Part shown: one piece after another, positions 1 through 14,700 of the stretch
Layout: every line of letters starts with the position of its first letter
Position numbering within the stretch: the first letter of the stretch is position 1
NCBI GenBank assembly: GCA_003952965.2
Contig: CM025853.1
Location: 30,463,641 to 30,527,640, forward strand
Direction: 5' to 3'
Length of the DNA: 64,000 bases
Origin: Morella rubra
Lineage: Eukaryota; Streptophyta; Magnoliopsida; Fagales; Myricaceae
The notes under the pieces: generated by a model
The model's input: only the letters and a program-made list of their open reading frames with translations
Told to the model about the DNA's origin: nothing
Database searches by the model: none
Program-made: the position numbers and the translations under genes

Positions 1-2411
1 ATAAAGTGGATGATGTGCCAAGGACAATAACAAGTGGAACAAGCGGATCATTTGGATCCAAGCCAATAATTTTCTCCAACCCCTCTAAAGCCACATAAAC
101 CTGTTCACAGAAGACACATTTAGAAAGTAGAATATTGCCTGTAAAACTGTAAATGAGATGCCGGAAAATTCAGCTGTGTACAACATGAACCCTTCCTGTA
201 TAACAGATATAGAAAAGATCCATTTCTGTGATGAATTTTCGAACAGATTTGTAAAGATGTCAATGGCAAAAGTGTGGACTGATGGCCAGCAAAACAGCCA
301 GCAATCAGCTGGATAATCAAAACATTGGAATTTGTTTAAAGTAACTCATACAGGCCAGACAGTAAAGTTTACGTTGAAGTTGATTTACTACAAAACAGAA
401 AATCTTACAATGGAGGATGCTATTGAATCATCCAAAAAAATTAAACCCTCCAAATGGAAATTAATATGACAAAGTGTGAGAATACCTGTTGAAAAGCCAT
501 CTTGACTGGCCTCAAGACTTTTAGTGCTCTCTCTTCAGACAAATTCAGAGCATCCCTGATGCCTGGAGGAAGAAGTTCCTTGGCCGAACCATAGGAATAA
601 ACAATAAAGGAAGCGCCATTTGTTAAAGAATCCTCCACTGAAACAATTACACGCCTCAATACATCAACGGCAACGACAGATGCTTTACTTGTGGCTTCCT
701 TCAAGTCACTTGAAAAGCTTGTCAACCCATTACCAGCCATTTCTCTGTTCCGATTGGCAGTTGAAAACAATCCACCAATGGCATTATCCACTGCAGCAGT
801 AGCACTTCTAATCACAGATGTAACTGACGAATTAATTGCATCTACAGAGTTTTTCACAGCAGTTTCTCCCTTGTTTATTGAAGCACTGAATGACTTACTA
901 ACATCAGCCAAAATATCCTCAATACTTGCTTTTGCATTCAACAAAGGATCCTTATCCATGTCTAGAGAGTCAGATATGGAAGTTGAATTATCTACCATCA
1001 TATCAGTTCTTGATATGGTTTCAGGTTCCATAGGTCCAGATAAAATATTTGCACGAAGAGGTGACTGCTCTGTGAATTCCAGTAATCCCTGTTCTGCGGC
1101 AGCTGTGCTAGAACTCTCTACATATTTCACTTCCACTCTTTCCAAGGGGAGTGTTTCATTGATTGTTCCCCCGGAAGAGCTCCAATTGTTTGAAAAATTG
1201 CAGTTTGGATAATCTGATTCAGTGCTGCAAGACTGACTGTTAGCAAAATCCAGGGAGACTGATTGTTCACCGCTCTTAACAATAGTAGCATAGAAAGACT
1301 TTGAAGCTTGTGTTTTAAAGGAGTATCCTCTGGACTGAGTTCCATTTGGCAAGCCTAGAAAAACCCTGTCTTCCTCAATACATCTAACTACAAAATCCTT
1401 CTGGAATGGGCAAAAGGGTTGCAATCCATGTAATGAAATCTGCAGGATCCATTGTTTCAAAGTATATCAGCAAACACTGTTACAGAAAAATGCATGACGT
1501 GTTACATCCAAGATTGATTTATATGTGCTTGGATACCAATGAGGCTAAGAGTATCGTAATTTTCTTTTCAAGAATGGAAAAGGGCTTCTTTGTGCTGCAT
1601 CCTCCGACTTAGTTCTTTCTTTCTTGCAGTTCAAAGATATTAGAAACCTGTATATTTTATCTCCCTCATCTTGTAGCACTAAGAAAGCTGGTTGAACCCT
1701 TCCTATGTGTCTTTTTAACATAGGTTGATCCACTCACTAAAACCTAGCTGCCAGTTAATAAAAATTCTGTCATTACAAGATATAAGTGTTCCACACCATT
1801 ATTATCAACATGTTATAACTTGATTTGCAGGAAACCTTCTATTTGGATCCCATTAAAACTTAAATTATGCATCTCAATCTTTTCCCACACATATAATACT
1901 TGCAATATCGAATTTGTACAATCCATCTGAATCCTTAATTCTTGATTGTAACACAATATAACAGATAGTGCTTTCTAGGGGTGGAAGAACTCTGCCATGC
2001 TAATACATCCATGCAGGCACGCATCATGCGCACATAACATAGAGAGAAGATACAGCGCATTTCTAATCAGGGGACATTACTCATCAACATTGTTTTGGAT
2101 ATTGACTTCATAGGACTCGCCATGGAATAGAACCCCTTAGTAAGAAAGTAGCGCCGTAAAGACTATGTCAGTTCAATCCTAGTGCTTTTAACTTCATTGT
2201 ATAAAAGTTATAAACCCGAATAACTTAAGCAACTACTTACATAGTCCAAACCTCATAAAATTGACAACGAGCCAGTCATAAAAGCTTAAAACGTTCTGAA
2301 GCATTAATATGTCTGACACTTCTAAGATAAAAACCATACCATAGCATTCCATTAAGTTCTCACCTTAGAGTAAGAAGCACAGCATGGAGTGGCTGAGCAA
2401 ACAGGCAGCAT
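1..2411 (-). CDS. Rhodanese-like / calcium-sensing-receptor-type chloroplast protein, N-terminal part (runs off window)
   Basis: Three coding exons can be placed on the minus strand: 2411-2364 (16 codons, starting MLPVCSATPCC), 1439-486 (318 codons) and 100-1 (partial). All junctions are phase 0 with consensus sites (AAG|GTGAG, TGCAG|ATT, CAG|GTATT, AACAG|GTT). The visible 367 residues begin with a Ser/Cys-rich, acid-poor stretch like a plastid transit peptide. A low-complexity acidic and serine-rich region follows. Next comes a block of Ala/Ser/Val-rich helices, then a conserved segment with LPPGIRDAL and, in the last exon, GLDPNDPLVPLVIVLG, which looks like the start of a membrane segment. 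From memory this matches the At3g59780-type family, in which a rhodanese domain follows; that domain would lie left of the window. In Arabidopsis that locus neighbours SAC9, as here. The family assignment is recalled, not searched. The 5' exon rests on splice logic and a plausible N-terminus. Confidence 0.72.
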
Positions 2412-5400
2412 TGTCGCATAAAGTAAAAATTAATCCAAATATTTCACCAAACTCTCATCCTCTGCTCAAAATCACAAATACATACATAAAGTTCAACAAT
2501 AAAGAACACCAAACTCCAAATTGAATAAAACCCACCAACCAAAACACAAATTTAAAGAAAACATAGCAATCATTCGCAACCCCAAATTCGAAAAATACAA
2601 CCATTTCGATCAAAATCACAACAAACCCATGTTAATTGGAAAACCTTAAGCTCAATTCTCGTAAATGGGTTTCTTACAATTCAATCAACAATGACAGACA
2701 AATTGACAAATAATCCCGAGCTTTAATAATTCTATAAGAATTCTGTAACTTGTTCTCACTTGGAAGCTCTAGTGATCTGATAATGGGTTTCTTTCGGTGA
2801 TATGTCTGAGAATCGTCCAATGAAAAGATAATAGCAGATATGACGAGGAGAATCGTGTGGCTTGTCTAAGCCGTTAGCTCCATCTACGTTGGCTCGTACT
2901 GATATTTGCCTCTCGTTTCCTGTGGGGACAATTTCATATCAGATTATGGGTTTTCAGAGTTGGCCATTGTATTTCTATCACAATCATCCCCAAAAATTAT
3001 CCGTTTAGAATTTGTTCTTTTAAAAAAAAAAAAAACAATTCGCAGCATGCATGATGCATCACCGGGTGCGGGCTGACTTTACTCAGTTTGGTCACATTAG
3101 ACTGATCAGAGCAAGGACAGAGTTAAGACTTAAGAGGGCCCGCGGAGGCCATGACCCCAGCTCCCCTAACAATTATATTTTTTTTTTTCCTCTAGCGCAA
3201 AAATAATGATTTTTTTATATCCTTTATTTTTTTACTCCCAAAATTTATTTATGCATAACCATCCCTAAAAATTAATCTTGGTTTAGTCATACGCTAAAAG
3301 GTAAATTTTATTATTTTATCATATAACAAATCTAATGTAGGTCGGACCAATAGTTGTTCGAATCAATTCATTTGCACAGGAGATTTTTATGCATAATAGA
3401 AACCTTCATGTTTCTCTTCTTGACGTATTCTTATCGTGCTTGAAGTCTCTCAAATAAAATAAAAAACAAACCAATAAATACTTTTAGGATTACATTTATG
3501 TTAATTAGTATATAGAATATCTTTTTGTAATAAAGTAAAAATAAGAGCATTTTTTACTATTACCACATAGGACTACTTGAGGAAAAAAAAAATAGGCATG
3601 ACTACGTACGTACGTACTCGATTCATATGAAAATTGTGAAGATACCACAAGGTATGACAATTATCTAATGTTAATTGTCATTGACATATGACAATTATCA
3701 AGATCCAATAAAAAAATTCTTTTTAATTTTCTTATTTTTTTTAAGCAGGACAATAGATTTAATAAATATAAGTTAAATTATATCCTCCTGTGATTTTAAT
3801 CGGTGCTGAATCAATTGATATATTAATTTATTTTTTACATTTGCTCAATAGACACTATATCAGCACATATGCTCTTCAGATCTTCATGTGAATCTATTGT
3901 GAAATACTTCATTTTTTTCTATCACTATAATCTTATTTGAGATATTATAGTTTCTTTATTTATTTCAGTTCGTGAGACAAATTTAGAATGAGCATGAGGA
4001 AAAAAAAAAAAAACTGATGGTTTATAATTCCCATACTAGTTTTTGTTGGATATTAACTATTGAAACCGTTGTCTTATTTTACAGTTTTTGGTTTATGGGT
4101 AAGTTAATCTTATTATCCTCAATTAAAACTATGGAAAGTTACATTTAGTCCTTAGTTACAATATAGTACTAAGATAATTTGTTTCATTAATCATTTTCAT
4201 GCTTGAGATTTATTGAATCTTACAAAAAAATCGAAGAAAAAATATTTTTTTTATATAGATTACAATAGAATTCAATTGCACCCAATTTATATAATGGACT
4301 CACATGAACATGATTTAGCAAAAAAATGCACTGATCGGATTAAAAATGTATCGTTTAAATTGAAGTACTAAAACCAGCCTCACAGCCCGTGAAATTGTCT
4401 AGAATATTCTATTATGTTACCTATTTTTTTGGGGACCACAATCGCCTGCAATTGTGAGAAAGAGTGGTGGGTCTCGATCAGGACCCATACCTGCCCAAAC
4501 AGCACCCCTTTACCTGGGCAAATGTGGGTCCGATTGGAATCCACACCTCTCTTCCACTCTCTCTAGAATTGCACTGCAATTCGGCAGGCGATAGGATCCA
4601 TTTTTTGAAGCTGTAAAAAGAGATTGGGGTGGGGCATCGTTGGTTGAATAGCCCTGTTCAAGATATCCATTTCGGTTGGCCCGTCAACGTTTTTCTATTT
4701 TCCCCTTTTCCTGTTTGTTTTGCTTTTTTTTATTTTTCCCAAAAGGTTATCTCAGTTATTATATTTATTTGTAGCTTTAATTTTCCTCCACCACTAGGAA
4801 CAAAAGACATGGCCGATCATTTTTCTCTGACTAGACCGTTTATTCCAACTATTAAAAATATAAAATTAAAATCATAATTAAAACCATAAATGAATGAGTA
4901 ACGAGTTCTTCAGATGATCATGTTATGGTTACTTTTTCTTGGTTAAATTGAGGTCTCCCTTTTTTTTTTTTTTTTTTTTTTCCCTATATCAAACATTTTA
5001 GTTTTTTTATACCTAACAATTTAAATTGATTCTCCAAGATAATTTTTTCCGATAAGTGTTTCAAATATGTTCAAAATTTATAAATACTCAGCGAAGAAGA
5101 GGATTTATTTAGAACAAATTTTAATTTATAGTGTAATTAAGTAGCTTATTAAGACCTGACTTATAAAGATTATAGTTTTTTTTTTTTATTAGTAACTTAT
5201 AAAGATTATAGTTAATATTCATATCTCTGTGGTCTCTACCCTTCATGACACCCATGTTTAGCACCAAATTTTTTTTTTTTTATAACTATTTTTCTAACAA
5301 CTTTAGAAAATTTCTGTATAACTATTTTTTCATAATTTTTCTCACTAACTTCTTTTAGATCTCAAACACTTTTTGTTCACAAACTTCAACAGCCGGCAGT

Positions 5401-5666
5401 CACATTTCTTGAGTCTCCCGCGGGCCGCACCCAATGCTGGCTTGTCCAAGTTATCGCATTCTCTGGTGAGCTCAGGGTTTTTTTTTTTTTTAATCTCTCC
5501 CTCCCTGTCTCTCTCTAGTTCTGCTGCATATTCATTCATCAACTATAAGAGCGTTCGATGACTGAATTCCCTTACGGATCACTGTCTCTCTTTCGGCGTC
5601 CTCCAGGGATCGTAGACCTCACCGGTGCTATCCAAGACTAGTATTGCTTGGGACAATTTCGAGCTC
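2412..5666. other. Intergenic region between the rhodanese-like gene and SAC9, with both promoters and leaders
   Basis: No coding exon could be supported here. The DNA is AT-rich with several poly-A/T runs (for example 3021-3034, 4960-4981 and 5271-5281). A short direct duplication around an ACTTATAAAGATTATAG motif lies at 5159-5212. The last 300 bases before the SAC9 start are pyrimidine-rich (5490-5520), as in many plant leaders. A GC-richer patch at 3130-3175 (GGGCCCGCGGAGGCCATGAC) resembles a decayed dispersed repeat. Confidence 0.6.
4437..4595. repeat. Possible short inverted-repeat element (MITE-like)
   Basis: The left edge reads ATCGCCTGCAATTG. The right edge, read on the other strand, gives ATCGCCTGCCGAATTGCAG, so the ends are imperfect inverted repeats about 160 bp apart. 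The interior is GC-richer than the surroundings. I could not find a convincing target-site duplication, so this may be a decayed element or chance. Confidence 0.3.
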
Positions 5667-5741
5667 ATGGAATCACCTGGTCAGCTTCTTTTCGCGCGTC
5701 AATTTTCCTCTTACGCATTTTCCCGTTATTTTGGATTTTAA

Positions 5742-5773
<32 letters not shown>

Positions 5774-8700
5774 CACATGCTGATTATTTCCGACTCAGTC
5801 TGTCTGATCTCTTGCTAGGTCTGGAAATTCGAAGTGTACATATTCTTCTATACAAATACTTGTATGTGTTTGTACACGTATAGGATCAGAGCACATAGAA
5901 AGCAACTGTTCTTGTTCATGTGATATTTTCATATGTGCCAAAAGTTTGTAATTTGGATCCGTAGATCTGCTTGTTACCGTTGTCCGCTATAATGCTGAGG
6001 CAGGATACTCCGGCTCTTCAAGTTTTGGCTCTGAAACAAACATGATGTACTCGATGGACTTTGACATTTGGGATGCATGTGCTTCCGAGCTTGTATTGGA
6101 GGAAAATGATTTTTTCGGAGGCAATAACGCATCAAAGATCAAAGTATCCCTTGAAATTCTAATCAAGATATATCTAAGTGATGACGTGGTTTAGATGGAA
6201 TAGGAATTCTGTGGTGCTAGTGATGAATGGCTTCCTAAGGACGGCAAGTGTTGGAGCCATCTACTTCACAACTCGGTGGAAGAAAAGGCATACTTGTTAC
6301 CTTTTACTCCAATTGTAGCGCAGTTAACTTAACTTGCAAAAGAGGAAAAGATCAATTCTGTGAAATGTCAACGCTAACTGGAGTAATGATAGGAAATGGT
6401 TTTCTAGCAATTTTGGTGATGAAAAGTTGCAGCCAAATAGATAGGGAACCTGAGGGAGATACTACTAGCTTAATAATATTCGAGATAGTATCACTTGTTC
6501 AGTATCACTCGTCCTGTATTTATTTGCATGTGTTGGGCCGTTGATAGAGTTGCAATGAAATCTATCATGTGCTTTTGGTGCCAATGACTAAGTCAACAGA
6601 GACAAAAGTTTCAGTAAGCAATGTTATGGTGTCTGAGATGTTTATAGTTGTCTTCTATCCAAAAAACAGAGTTGCAATGAAATCTAGCATGTGCTTTTAG
6701 TGCCAATGACTAAATCAACAGAGACAAAAGTTTCAGTAAGCAAGAATGTTAGTGTCTGAGATGTTTATAGTTGTCTTCCATCCAAAAAAACTACTATGAA
6801 AGACATGAATATTTGAACGCAGCATTTATCAAGGGCATGTGTTGTCTAGAAGAAATTTTGTCTGAAGTTGATATAGATAAACAAAGGCGCAGGTGAGAGT
6901 CTCAAGTCAATGGCAAAATGTCAGATGGTGAACCTGTCATAAGCTAAATATAACAGAAATTCAACCAAAAATTGAAGAAAACAAGCTTGTTAAGGTCAAT
7001 GGCAAAATTCTTAGTTGGGCAAAAATTTGTTCCCCTATTTTTGTGGGTGGATTGGGCTAAGGCGGTTGTCTTTATATAATCAAGCTTTGTTAGGGAAGTG
7101 GTTGTGGAGATTTGTTTCTGAGCGGGATACTTTATGGAAGTTTGTGATTGCAGCAAAATATGGTATTGAGGTGGGAGGTTGGAGGACTCTTGTGTCTCGG
7201 GGTTCTTATGGTGTGAGTTTATGGAAGTATATTTCTAAGGGTTGGAATTTCTTTTTTGCAAATACAAAATTTTTGGTGGGGAGTGGTAGTAGAGTTCGTT
7301 TTTGGTATGACTGTTGGTGTGGTGAACAAGCTTTGATGTTAGTGTTTCCTCATCTCTTTTCTTTATCCAGGAGTAAGGGGGAGGTAGTGGAGAATTGCAT
7401 CGATGTTAGCTCTGGTGTGCTTGTTTGGAATGTTTAATTTCTTCGTACGTTTAATGATTGAGAATTGGCTGAAGTTTCGAATTTCTTTAAGCTTCTTTAC
7501 TCATTGAGTATACGAAGAGGAGTTCCTGATAGGTTGCTTTGGGTGGGTTCTAAGACTAGCTCTTTTTCTGTGAAGTCTATGTATGGACTTCTGGTGGGCG
7601 ATGTTGCTATGGATTTTCCTTGGCGACATTTATGGAGGACTTTAGCACCTTCAAGAGTCTCCTTCTTTGTGTGGTTGGCAGCTCATGGGAAATTTTTGAC
7701 CATAGATAATTTAAGGAGGAGGGATATTTACTTGACAGATTGGTGTTATTTGTGTAGATGTGACGGGGAGTCAGGTGATCATATTCTTCTTCATTGTTCG
7801 TTTGCTAGAGGACTGTGGTCGAATATGTTCTCTATGTTGAACCTTTCTTGGGTTATGCCTCTTAGGTTGGTTGAGGTACTGAGTTGTTGGAAGAGGAAAT
7901 TTGATGACTCGACAACTTTGGTAGTGTGGAAGATGATACCTTCTTGTATTCGGTGGTGCTTGTGGAGGGAAAGAAATAGTCGTTGTTTTGAGAATCAGAA
8001 GATATTGTTGGAGTGCTTAAAGGGTCAGATGTTGCAGTCCCTTTTTCTTTGGTCTAATGCAGTGTTGGGATTCATTTTTTTGGACCTTTCGATTTTGTAG
8101 TTTTCTAGCTTGTATGCTTTAGATGTTCTCAGTACAGTCTGTTGTATTCCTAACTCTCTTTTTTTTTTAATAAAATTTTTACTTATAAAAAGAAAAATGC
8201 TGCCGTTTGCTCTAGATGACAGGCAGAGAGTACAGCGGCAACAAGAAGCACTGCCTAGTGGGTAAAATGCATGATCTAGATCACTTTTTATAGCCAGCTG
8301 CATGCTCATTTACTCAGCAGTCTGGGTTCTGGAAATTTTTGTTGTTGTAAATTCTATTGGGGATGTGGTCGTAGAGACAGAGACAGAGAGCAGATCATAG
8401 CTAAAGAATAAGAAAGGTTTAAACTATCTTTGTTGGAAACCATGCGGGGGACATGGTTACAGATTTTCTAAACATGGAGTCTTGGCATTTACCATCTTTA
8501 TGCTCCTTAAGGAGCTTGTAAGCTTGGCTTCGTAATGGAAACATAAGACCCACTGTTGTCTTAGGCAAGGTAACAATTTCAATGGATGGACAGGTTTCCA
8601 ATTGAAGTCTATAGGCCAAAGGGATGTCTGGTGGACCAATATTAAATATGCAACTATGCTTTGTCCATGATCTATCTGTCTATATGATTGCATTGTGAAT

Positions 8701-11700
8701 ATTTGTACAAATTAACCAAAAATGACATATTTGGCATGTCTTCAACAAATATGACATTATGTGGAATCGTCTGTTTATGAAATGCACACACATTTATGCA
8801 GGTGAAAATAATTTACATTAATAGAAAAGAAATGAAGAAAAAGCATGACTAACTCTTTTACTTCCAGAAAATTTGCTCCGATTGTGGCTTCATTCTAATA
8901 TTATGCATGATTTTCTTCTTTCCTGGTGTTTTGCTGCAGTCCGGAGTTTGAGGGATGCATCTGTTGTTGTTATTACACTGGATACTGGTGAAGTGTATAT
9001 CATTGCCAGCTTGTTTTCCAGGACTGACACTCAGGTGATATATGTTGATCCAACTACTGGTGCTTTGCTCTACAATGGAAAGCAGGGTGTTGATGTGTTT
9101 AAGTCTGAAAAGGAAGCTTTAGATTACATTACATATGGATCACGATGGCTATGTAAGAGTATAACATATGCTAGGGCGATATTGGGGTATGCTGCCCTGG
9201 GAAACTTTGGGTTGCTTCTTGTTGCAACAAAGGTAACAGCCAGCATTCCAAATCTGCCTGGTGGAGGGTGTGTATATACAGTGACTGAGAGCCAGTGGAT
9301 CAAAATATCACTTCAAAATCCTCAACCCCAAGGTAAAGGAGAAGTGAAGAATGTTCAAGAATTGACTGAGCTTGACATTGATGGGAAGCACTACTTTTGT
9401 GAGACAAGAGATATCACTCGGCCTTTCCCGAGCCGTATGCCCTTGCAAAAGCCGGATGATGAATTTGTTTGGAATGGATGGTTTTCAATGCCTTTCAAGA
9501 ACATTGGGCTGCCACAGCATTGTGTGACTCTGCTGCAGGTTTTGCTTCATGCTTGGTATCTTCTTATTGATGCCCGTGTGATTGTTGTCATGTTTGTTTC
9601 TTTCTAAATGTCTGGTTTAAGTCGGCCTCCTCTACATGTTATGGTAAAAAATTCGCATCAGTGTTCCTATGGCCATCATAGCTTGTTTTGTTGTATGTGA
9701 TTCCTTATACCTGTATATAGAAGGAATGTATCCTGTGACAAGCTGCAAGTTACTCTCCATATTTAGAGGTGAACTTTGCAAAATCAGGTTCTTTCCTAGG
9801 TGACTCCGTCTTAGTTATGAAGAAGTGTTTAGAAATCAAAATGCATAAACCTTAAGTATAAACAGTATCTTGATAACATACAATTGAGGGTCAGACAATC
9901 CACAATTGATTGGTTTAGGTGGTAATGCTTGCACCTTTATAGCTTTCTTTTATACTATTCTAGTCCATCTTATTATGGATTAGTTTATTCCAACTGGGGT
10001 TGCAGATGTATTAGGGGAGCTTCTCTGGGGACATATTAAGGTCATAAGTCTTAAAATGATAGAAAACTAGATCTATTTTCCCGGTGGGGTGTTAAAAATC
10101 CTTGAAAAGAGATTCTGTTAAGACATTTTTTTGGGCCCTCTTTCTAACCCTGAAAAACTTATAGGTCAGGTCGAAATTGTCAATCTTTACTATGTTGGCT
10201 GATTCTCTAATTGGGGAACTCTAGTGGAGCTATTAGGGTTGTACAAAACCAGACCGTAGATCGGACCGGACCACAAAACCGGACCGGATTTGAAAAACCG
10301 GTTATATCCAATCCGGTCCAGTTCAAGCCTTTTGGGAACCGGTCCGGACCAGATTTATTAATATAAATAATAAATATATAATTTTTTTATACAAACTTAA
10401 AACTAGAGAAAAGAGAGAGAGGTGCGGGGAAGAAGGAGAGAGAAAAGAGAGGAGAGAGAGAGAAAGAGAGAGGGAGAGAGAGAAGAGAGAGAGAGAGGAG
10501 AGAGAGGGAGAGAGAGGGAGAGAGAGGGCGCGGGAGAGAGAGACAAAGAGGTGAGAGAGAGGGAGAGAGAAGAGAAATGTGAAAGAGAGGGAAAGGAGCC
10601 AAGAGGGGTAGTGGGAGAGATAGAATTGAGGAATTCAATTTCTAAAAATTATAGAGAATTACGGAATTCAAATTCAAATGGAAATGGAAATAAAATCTGA
10701 CCTAAAATTCTATCTCTATTACTCAACAATTCTTAATTTGCATTTAAAAAGAGAGTTGAGAGTGAGAGTGAGAGAGAGCCGAGAGGGGTAGTGGGAGAGA
10801 GAAAAGTTCCTAACAAATTAATAGTTTCCAAATTTGAAAAGAGAATTAGGGGAATTCAAATTTAAATGGAAATAAAATCTTACCTAAAAATTCTCTCTCT
10901 ATTACCAACAATTCTTAATTTACATTTAAATTCTTAATTTGCATTTAAAAGAGGGAGAGTGAGAGAAAGCCGAGACTCTCGGTAGTGGGAGAGAGAGGGT
11001 TGTCATTTATCACCCAAAGATTCCTAACAAATTAATAGTTAATTTACATATAAATTCTTAATTTGCATTTAAAGAGAGATTTGAGAAAATTCAAATTCAA
11101 ATTCAAATGAAATAAAATCTCACCTAAAAATTCTCTCCCTATCACAAACAATTCTTAATTTGCATTTAAAAAAGAGTTTTCAAATGGAAACAAAATCAAT
11201 TTTTCTCTCATATTGAAGGATAATTTTAAAACGTTTATTAATTAATATTGATGGTTTTAGTTGAATATATAGTCAACTAATTAATTAATAAATATTTTAT
11301 TTTATAATTGATCACAATGTATTTGAAAATTTATTGATGAACTTTTTATTTGCAATTGATGTATTTGGAAATCCATTAATGAAAATTTTATTTCAATCAA
11401 TTTAATAAGGTTTTAATTTCATAATTGATCATAATATATTTGGTAACTCATTAAAGACATTTTATTTTTTAATGAATCATAATAAATTTGGAGATCTAGG
11501 GTGTTAGAAATATTATGCAAACCATTAAAAAAAAAAAAAAACCGGTCTGGACCACTTAAGTGGTCCAACCGGACCGTTTTGGACTGGTCCTTCAATTTAG
11601 GCACAACCGGAAATCCGGTACTGCCCTAGGGCTATGCTGTAACTGTGAGTAAAGATGGGAAAAAACAATGTCCTGTTTCCAATTGCTTCTTGTATTCGAG

Positions 11701-14700
11701 GCTTTGTTGTTGCTTCATTATTTTTGGTGATTTACTCTTCTGAGGTTAAACATTTATTGCTTTTGAAGTTTTATAGGGAAACCATGTCCTCAATGAGCCA
11801 TTTCGACCTTGTGTTTGAGACATTATATTAATGTGTAGGGGTTTGCAGAATGTCGAAGTTTTGGAAGCTCGGGTCAGCTAGAAGGGATTGTTGCTCTCAT
11901 AGCTCGTCGTAGCAGACTGCATCCCGGTACTAGATACTTGGCTAGGGGTTTAAATTCATGTTCTAGTACAGGTATGTAATTTTTATTTTTTTTATAAGTA
12001 AAAGCTCTTGAAATTGAATTGGATTTTTCTCGCCAGAATTTGCTTATTAGATTTGTTTTCATCTGGGGTATTCCCTTTCTAAACTTCGAGTACTTGGGTA
12101 AAGTTCCCTTTTGGAATTTTTAGTACATTTTATTAACTATTTTTGCTTTTGGCATTTTTTTGCTAGGAATTTTGAAGCCCTGCTGAACATCTCATATCTG
12201 GTCAATTGTGAACTTTTTGCTTCTAATCGTGGTTAATACACTTTATTATCTATTTAAAAAAATCCTAGTTTCATTGGTGCCATGCGTGATGGATCATTGT
12301 GGGGTATTTGGTCAATTTTGCAATTCTTTCTGGTTTCAAATGCTTTTTTTGGTTTGGTTTAAACTGTTTTTTATAGAAACAGATACATGAACATGCATAC
12401 TCCAGATGCACTGGACTATCATCTGTTGTAGGAAGATTGCTTATTGATTATAAATTGTACTATATGATAGAAGTACTTTACCTCTTGACTGTGTTGATGA
12501 ATTACTAAATTGCTCACAAGTTACCCTTTACAACCCTACTTGGCCCACTTTATTCTAGGGAAGCACTTTATAGCTACTAATAATTTATGATGTGCAGTAT
12601 TGAGCGTAATAATCAGCTGTTTGTTGTGTTCTCTATAAATTTCTTTGAACTTAAGAAGATGATGTGCTTGACAGGAAATGAAGTTGAGTGCGAGCAACTA
12701 GTATGGGTCCCAAAAAGGGTAGGTCAGAGTCTTCCGTTTAACACCTACGTGTGGCGACGTGGCACAATTCCAATCTGGTGGGGAGCAGAACTAAAGATCA
12801 CTGCTGCAGAAGCAGAAATATATGTTTCAGAGAACAATCCTTATAAAGGAAGCGCACAATATTATCAGAGGTTGAGTAAAAGGTATGATGCACGGAAGTT
12901 AGATGTTGATGTTGGGGAGAGTCAGAATAGAAAAGCTCTGGTTCCAATTGCATGCATCAACTTACTTAGGAGTGGAGAAGGAAAGTCAGAGGCCATTTTA
13001 GTTCGGCATTTTGAGGAATCTGTGAATTATATCAGATCAACTGGCAAACTTCCTTATACTCGAATTCATTTGATTAATTATGATTGGCATGCCTATATAA
13101 AGTTAAAAGGTGAACAGCAAACAATTGAAGGATTATGGAAACTTCTAAAAGCACCCACTATGTATATAGGCATTTCTGAAGGGGATTATTTACCTTCACG
13201 AGAGCGGATCAAGGACTGTAGAGGTGAAATCATATATACAGAGGACTATGAAGGTGCCTTCTGCTTAAGATCCCATCAAAATGGAGTGATACGTTTCAAC
13301 TGTGCAGATTCTTTGGATAGAACCAATGCTGCTAGTTATTTTGGCTCCCTCCAAGTTTTTGTAGAGCAATGTAGGCGGCTAGGAATATCACTTGATAGCA
13401 ATCTAGCATTAGGATATCAGTCAATGAATAATTTGGGTGGATATACTGCTCCATTGCCTCCAGGTTGGGAGAAACGATCTGATGCAGTGACCGGGAAAAC
13501 ATATTATATCGATCACAATACTAAGACTACTACATGGATGCATCCTTGCCCAGATAAACCTTGGAAGAGATTTGATATGACATTCGAAGAGTTCAAGAGG
13601 TCAACGATACTTTCACCAGTATCTCAGCTAGCTGATCTTTTTCTGCTTGCTGGTGATATACATGCAACACTTTATACTGGTTCTAAAGCTATGCATAGCC
13701 AAATCCTTAGCATATTTAATGAAGATGCTGGAAAGTTTAAGCAGTTTTCTGCAGCACAGAATATGAAAATTACTTTGCAGAGAAGATATAAAAATGCAGT
13801 TGTAGATAGTTCACGTCAAAAGCAGCTGGAGATGTTTCTTGGAATGAGGCTTTTCAAGCATCTTCCATCAGTTCCTCTTCAACCTCTAAATGTATGTTAC
13901 CGTGGATTAGCTCTGATGGTATTTTATTAATTTTGTCTCAGTGCTTCCTCAATGTGAGTGCTTATTTCGTTCCATGACTGCCATACTTGGTTATCCTTTA
14001 ATGGAATTTGTTAAGGTTTCCATTAAATTTGAAACCCCATCACATTTGAAGAAACATTACCAGTCATGGGCAACAACCATGGTTTATGTCAAATAGATCC
14101 GGAGGTTATCAAAATATTGTCAAATTCAAAAACTTGAGAAAACTTGAAAAGGTCAAAAAACCCACTAACTTCCCCCACTTATTGAGAGAAATGGTAGATG
14201 TTTTGAGGGTGTGGCCTTGTCTTTGGAGTGTTTGAGGGGAAAGTTGATGCAGTCTCTGTTTTTGTGGGCTAACTCAGTGTTGGGTTCTCCCTTTTCGGAT
14301 TATCCCACATTAAATCCTTACTAATGGAACTATGCCTTGGATTGACTCCCTTACAAATGTAAGCTTGACTAGTCCGTTGAAGTAGAGTTGGTGGTTTGCA
14401 GTTTCTGTGCATTATATCTAGAAAATTTGAAAGGACGAAATGAATGAAGATATGTATGATTGTGAAAAGTAGAAGACAGTTAGAGGAACAAGCGTGACCC
14501 TTAATTGCAAATTGTATCATATAGAGCGTTACCATGTGAGAGATTAGCTGTAACCCATAGATTGCCCCAGGCATATGGTGGTTTCTGGTTCCACATCAGT
14601 TTTTGTTGCTTGGTTAGATTGTCACATGTGAGTCATGTGTCAACGTGAGTGATGACATGAGAATATATGGTGCTTATACCTTTTCTTTTTCAAAGACAGA

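Noticed and set aside
6906-7010. Repeated word GTCAATGGCAAAAT as a LINE target-site duplication
   Set aside because: Both copies lie upstream of the LINE body and none follows the A-rich tail, so it cannot be the duplication flanking the insertion.
10387-10700. Open frames rich in Arg/Glu or Ser/Leu in SAC9 intron 2
   Set aside because: They are translations of a GA microsatellite with no conserved wording.
12208-12390. Hydrophobic 60-codon frame in SAC9 intron 3
   Set aside because: T-rich intron DNA; it interrupts the well-supported SAC9 exon junction and has no similarity I recognise.
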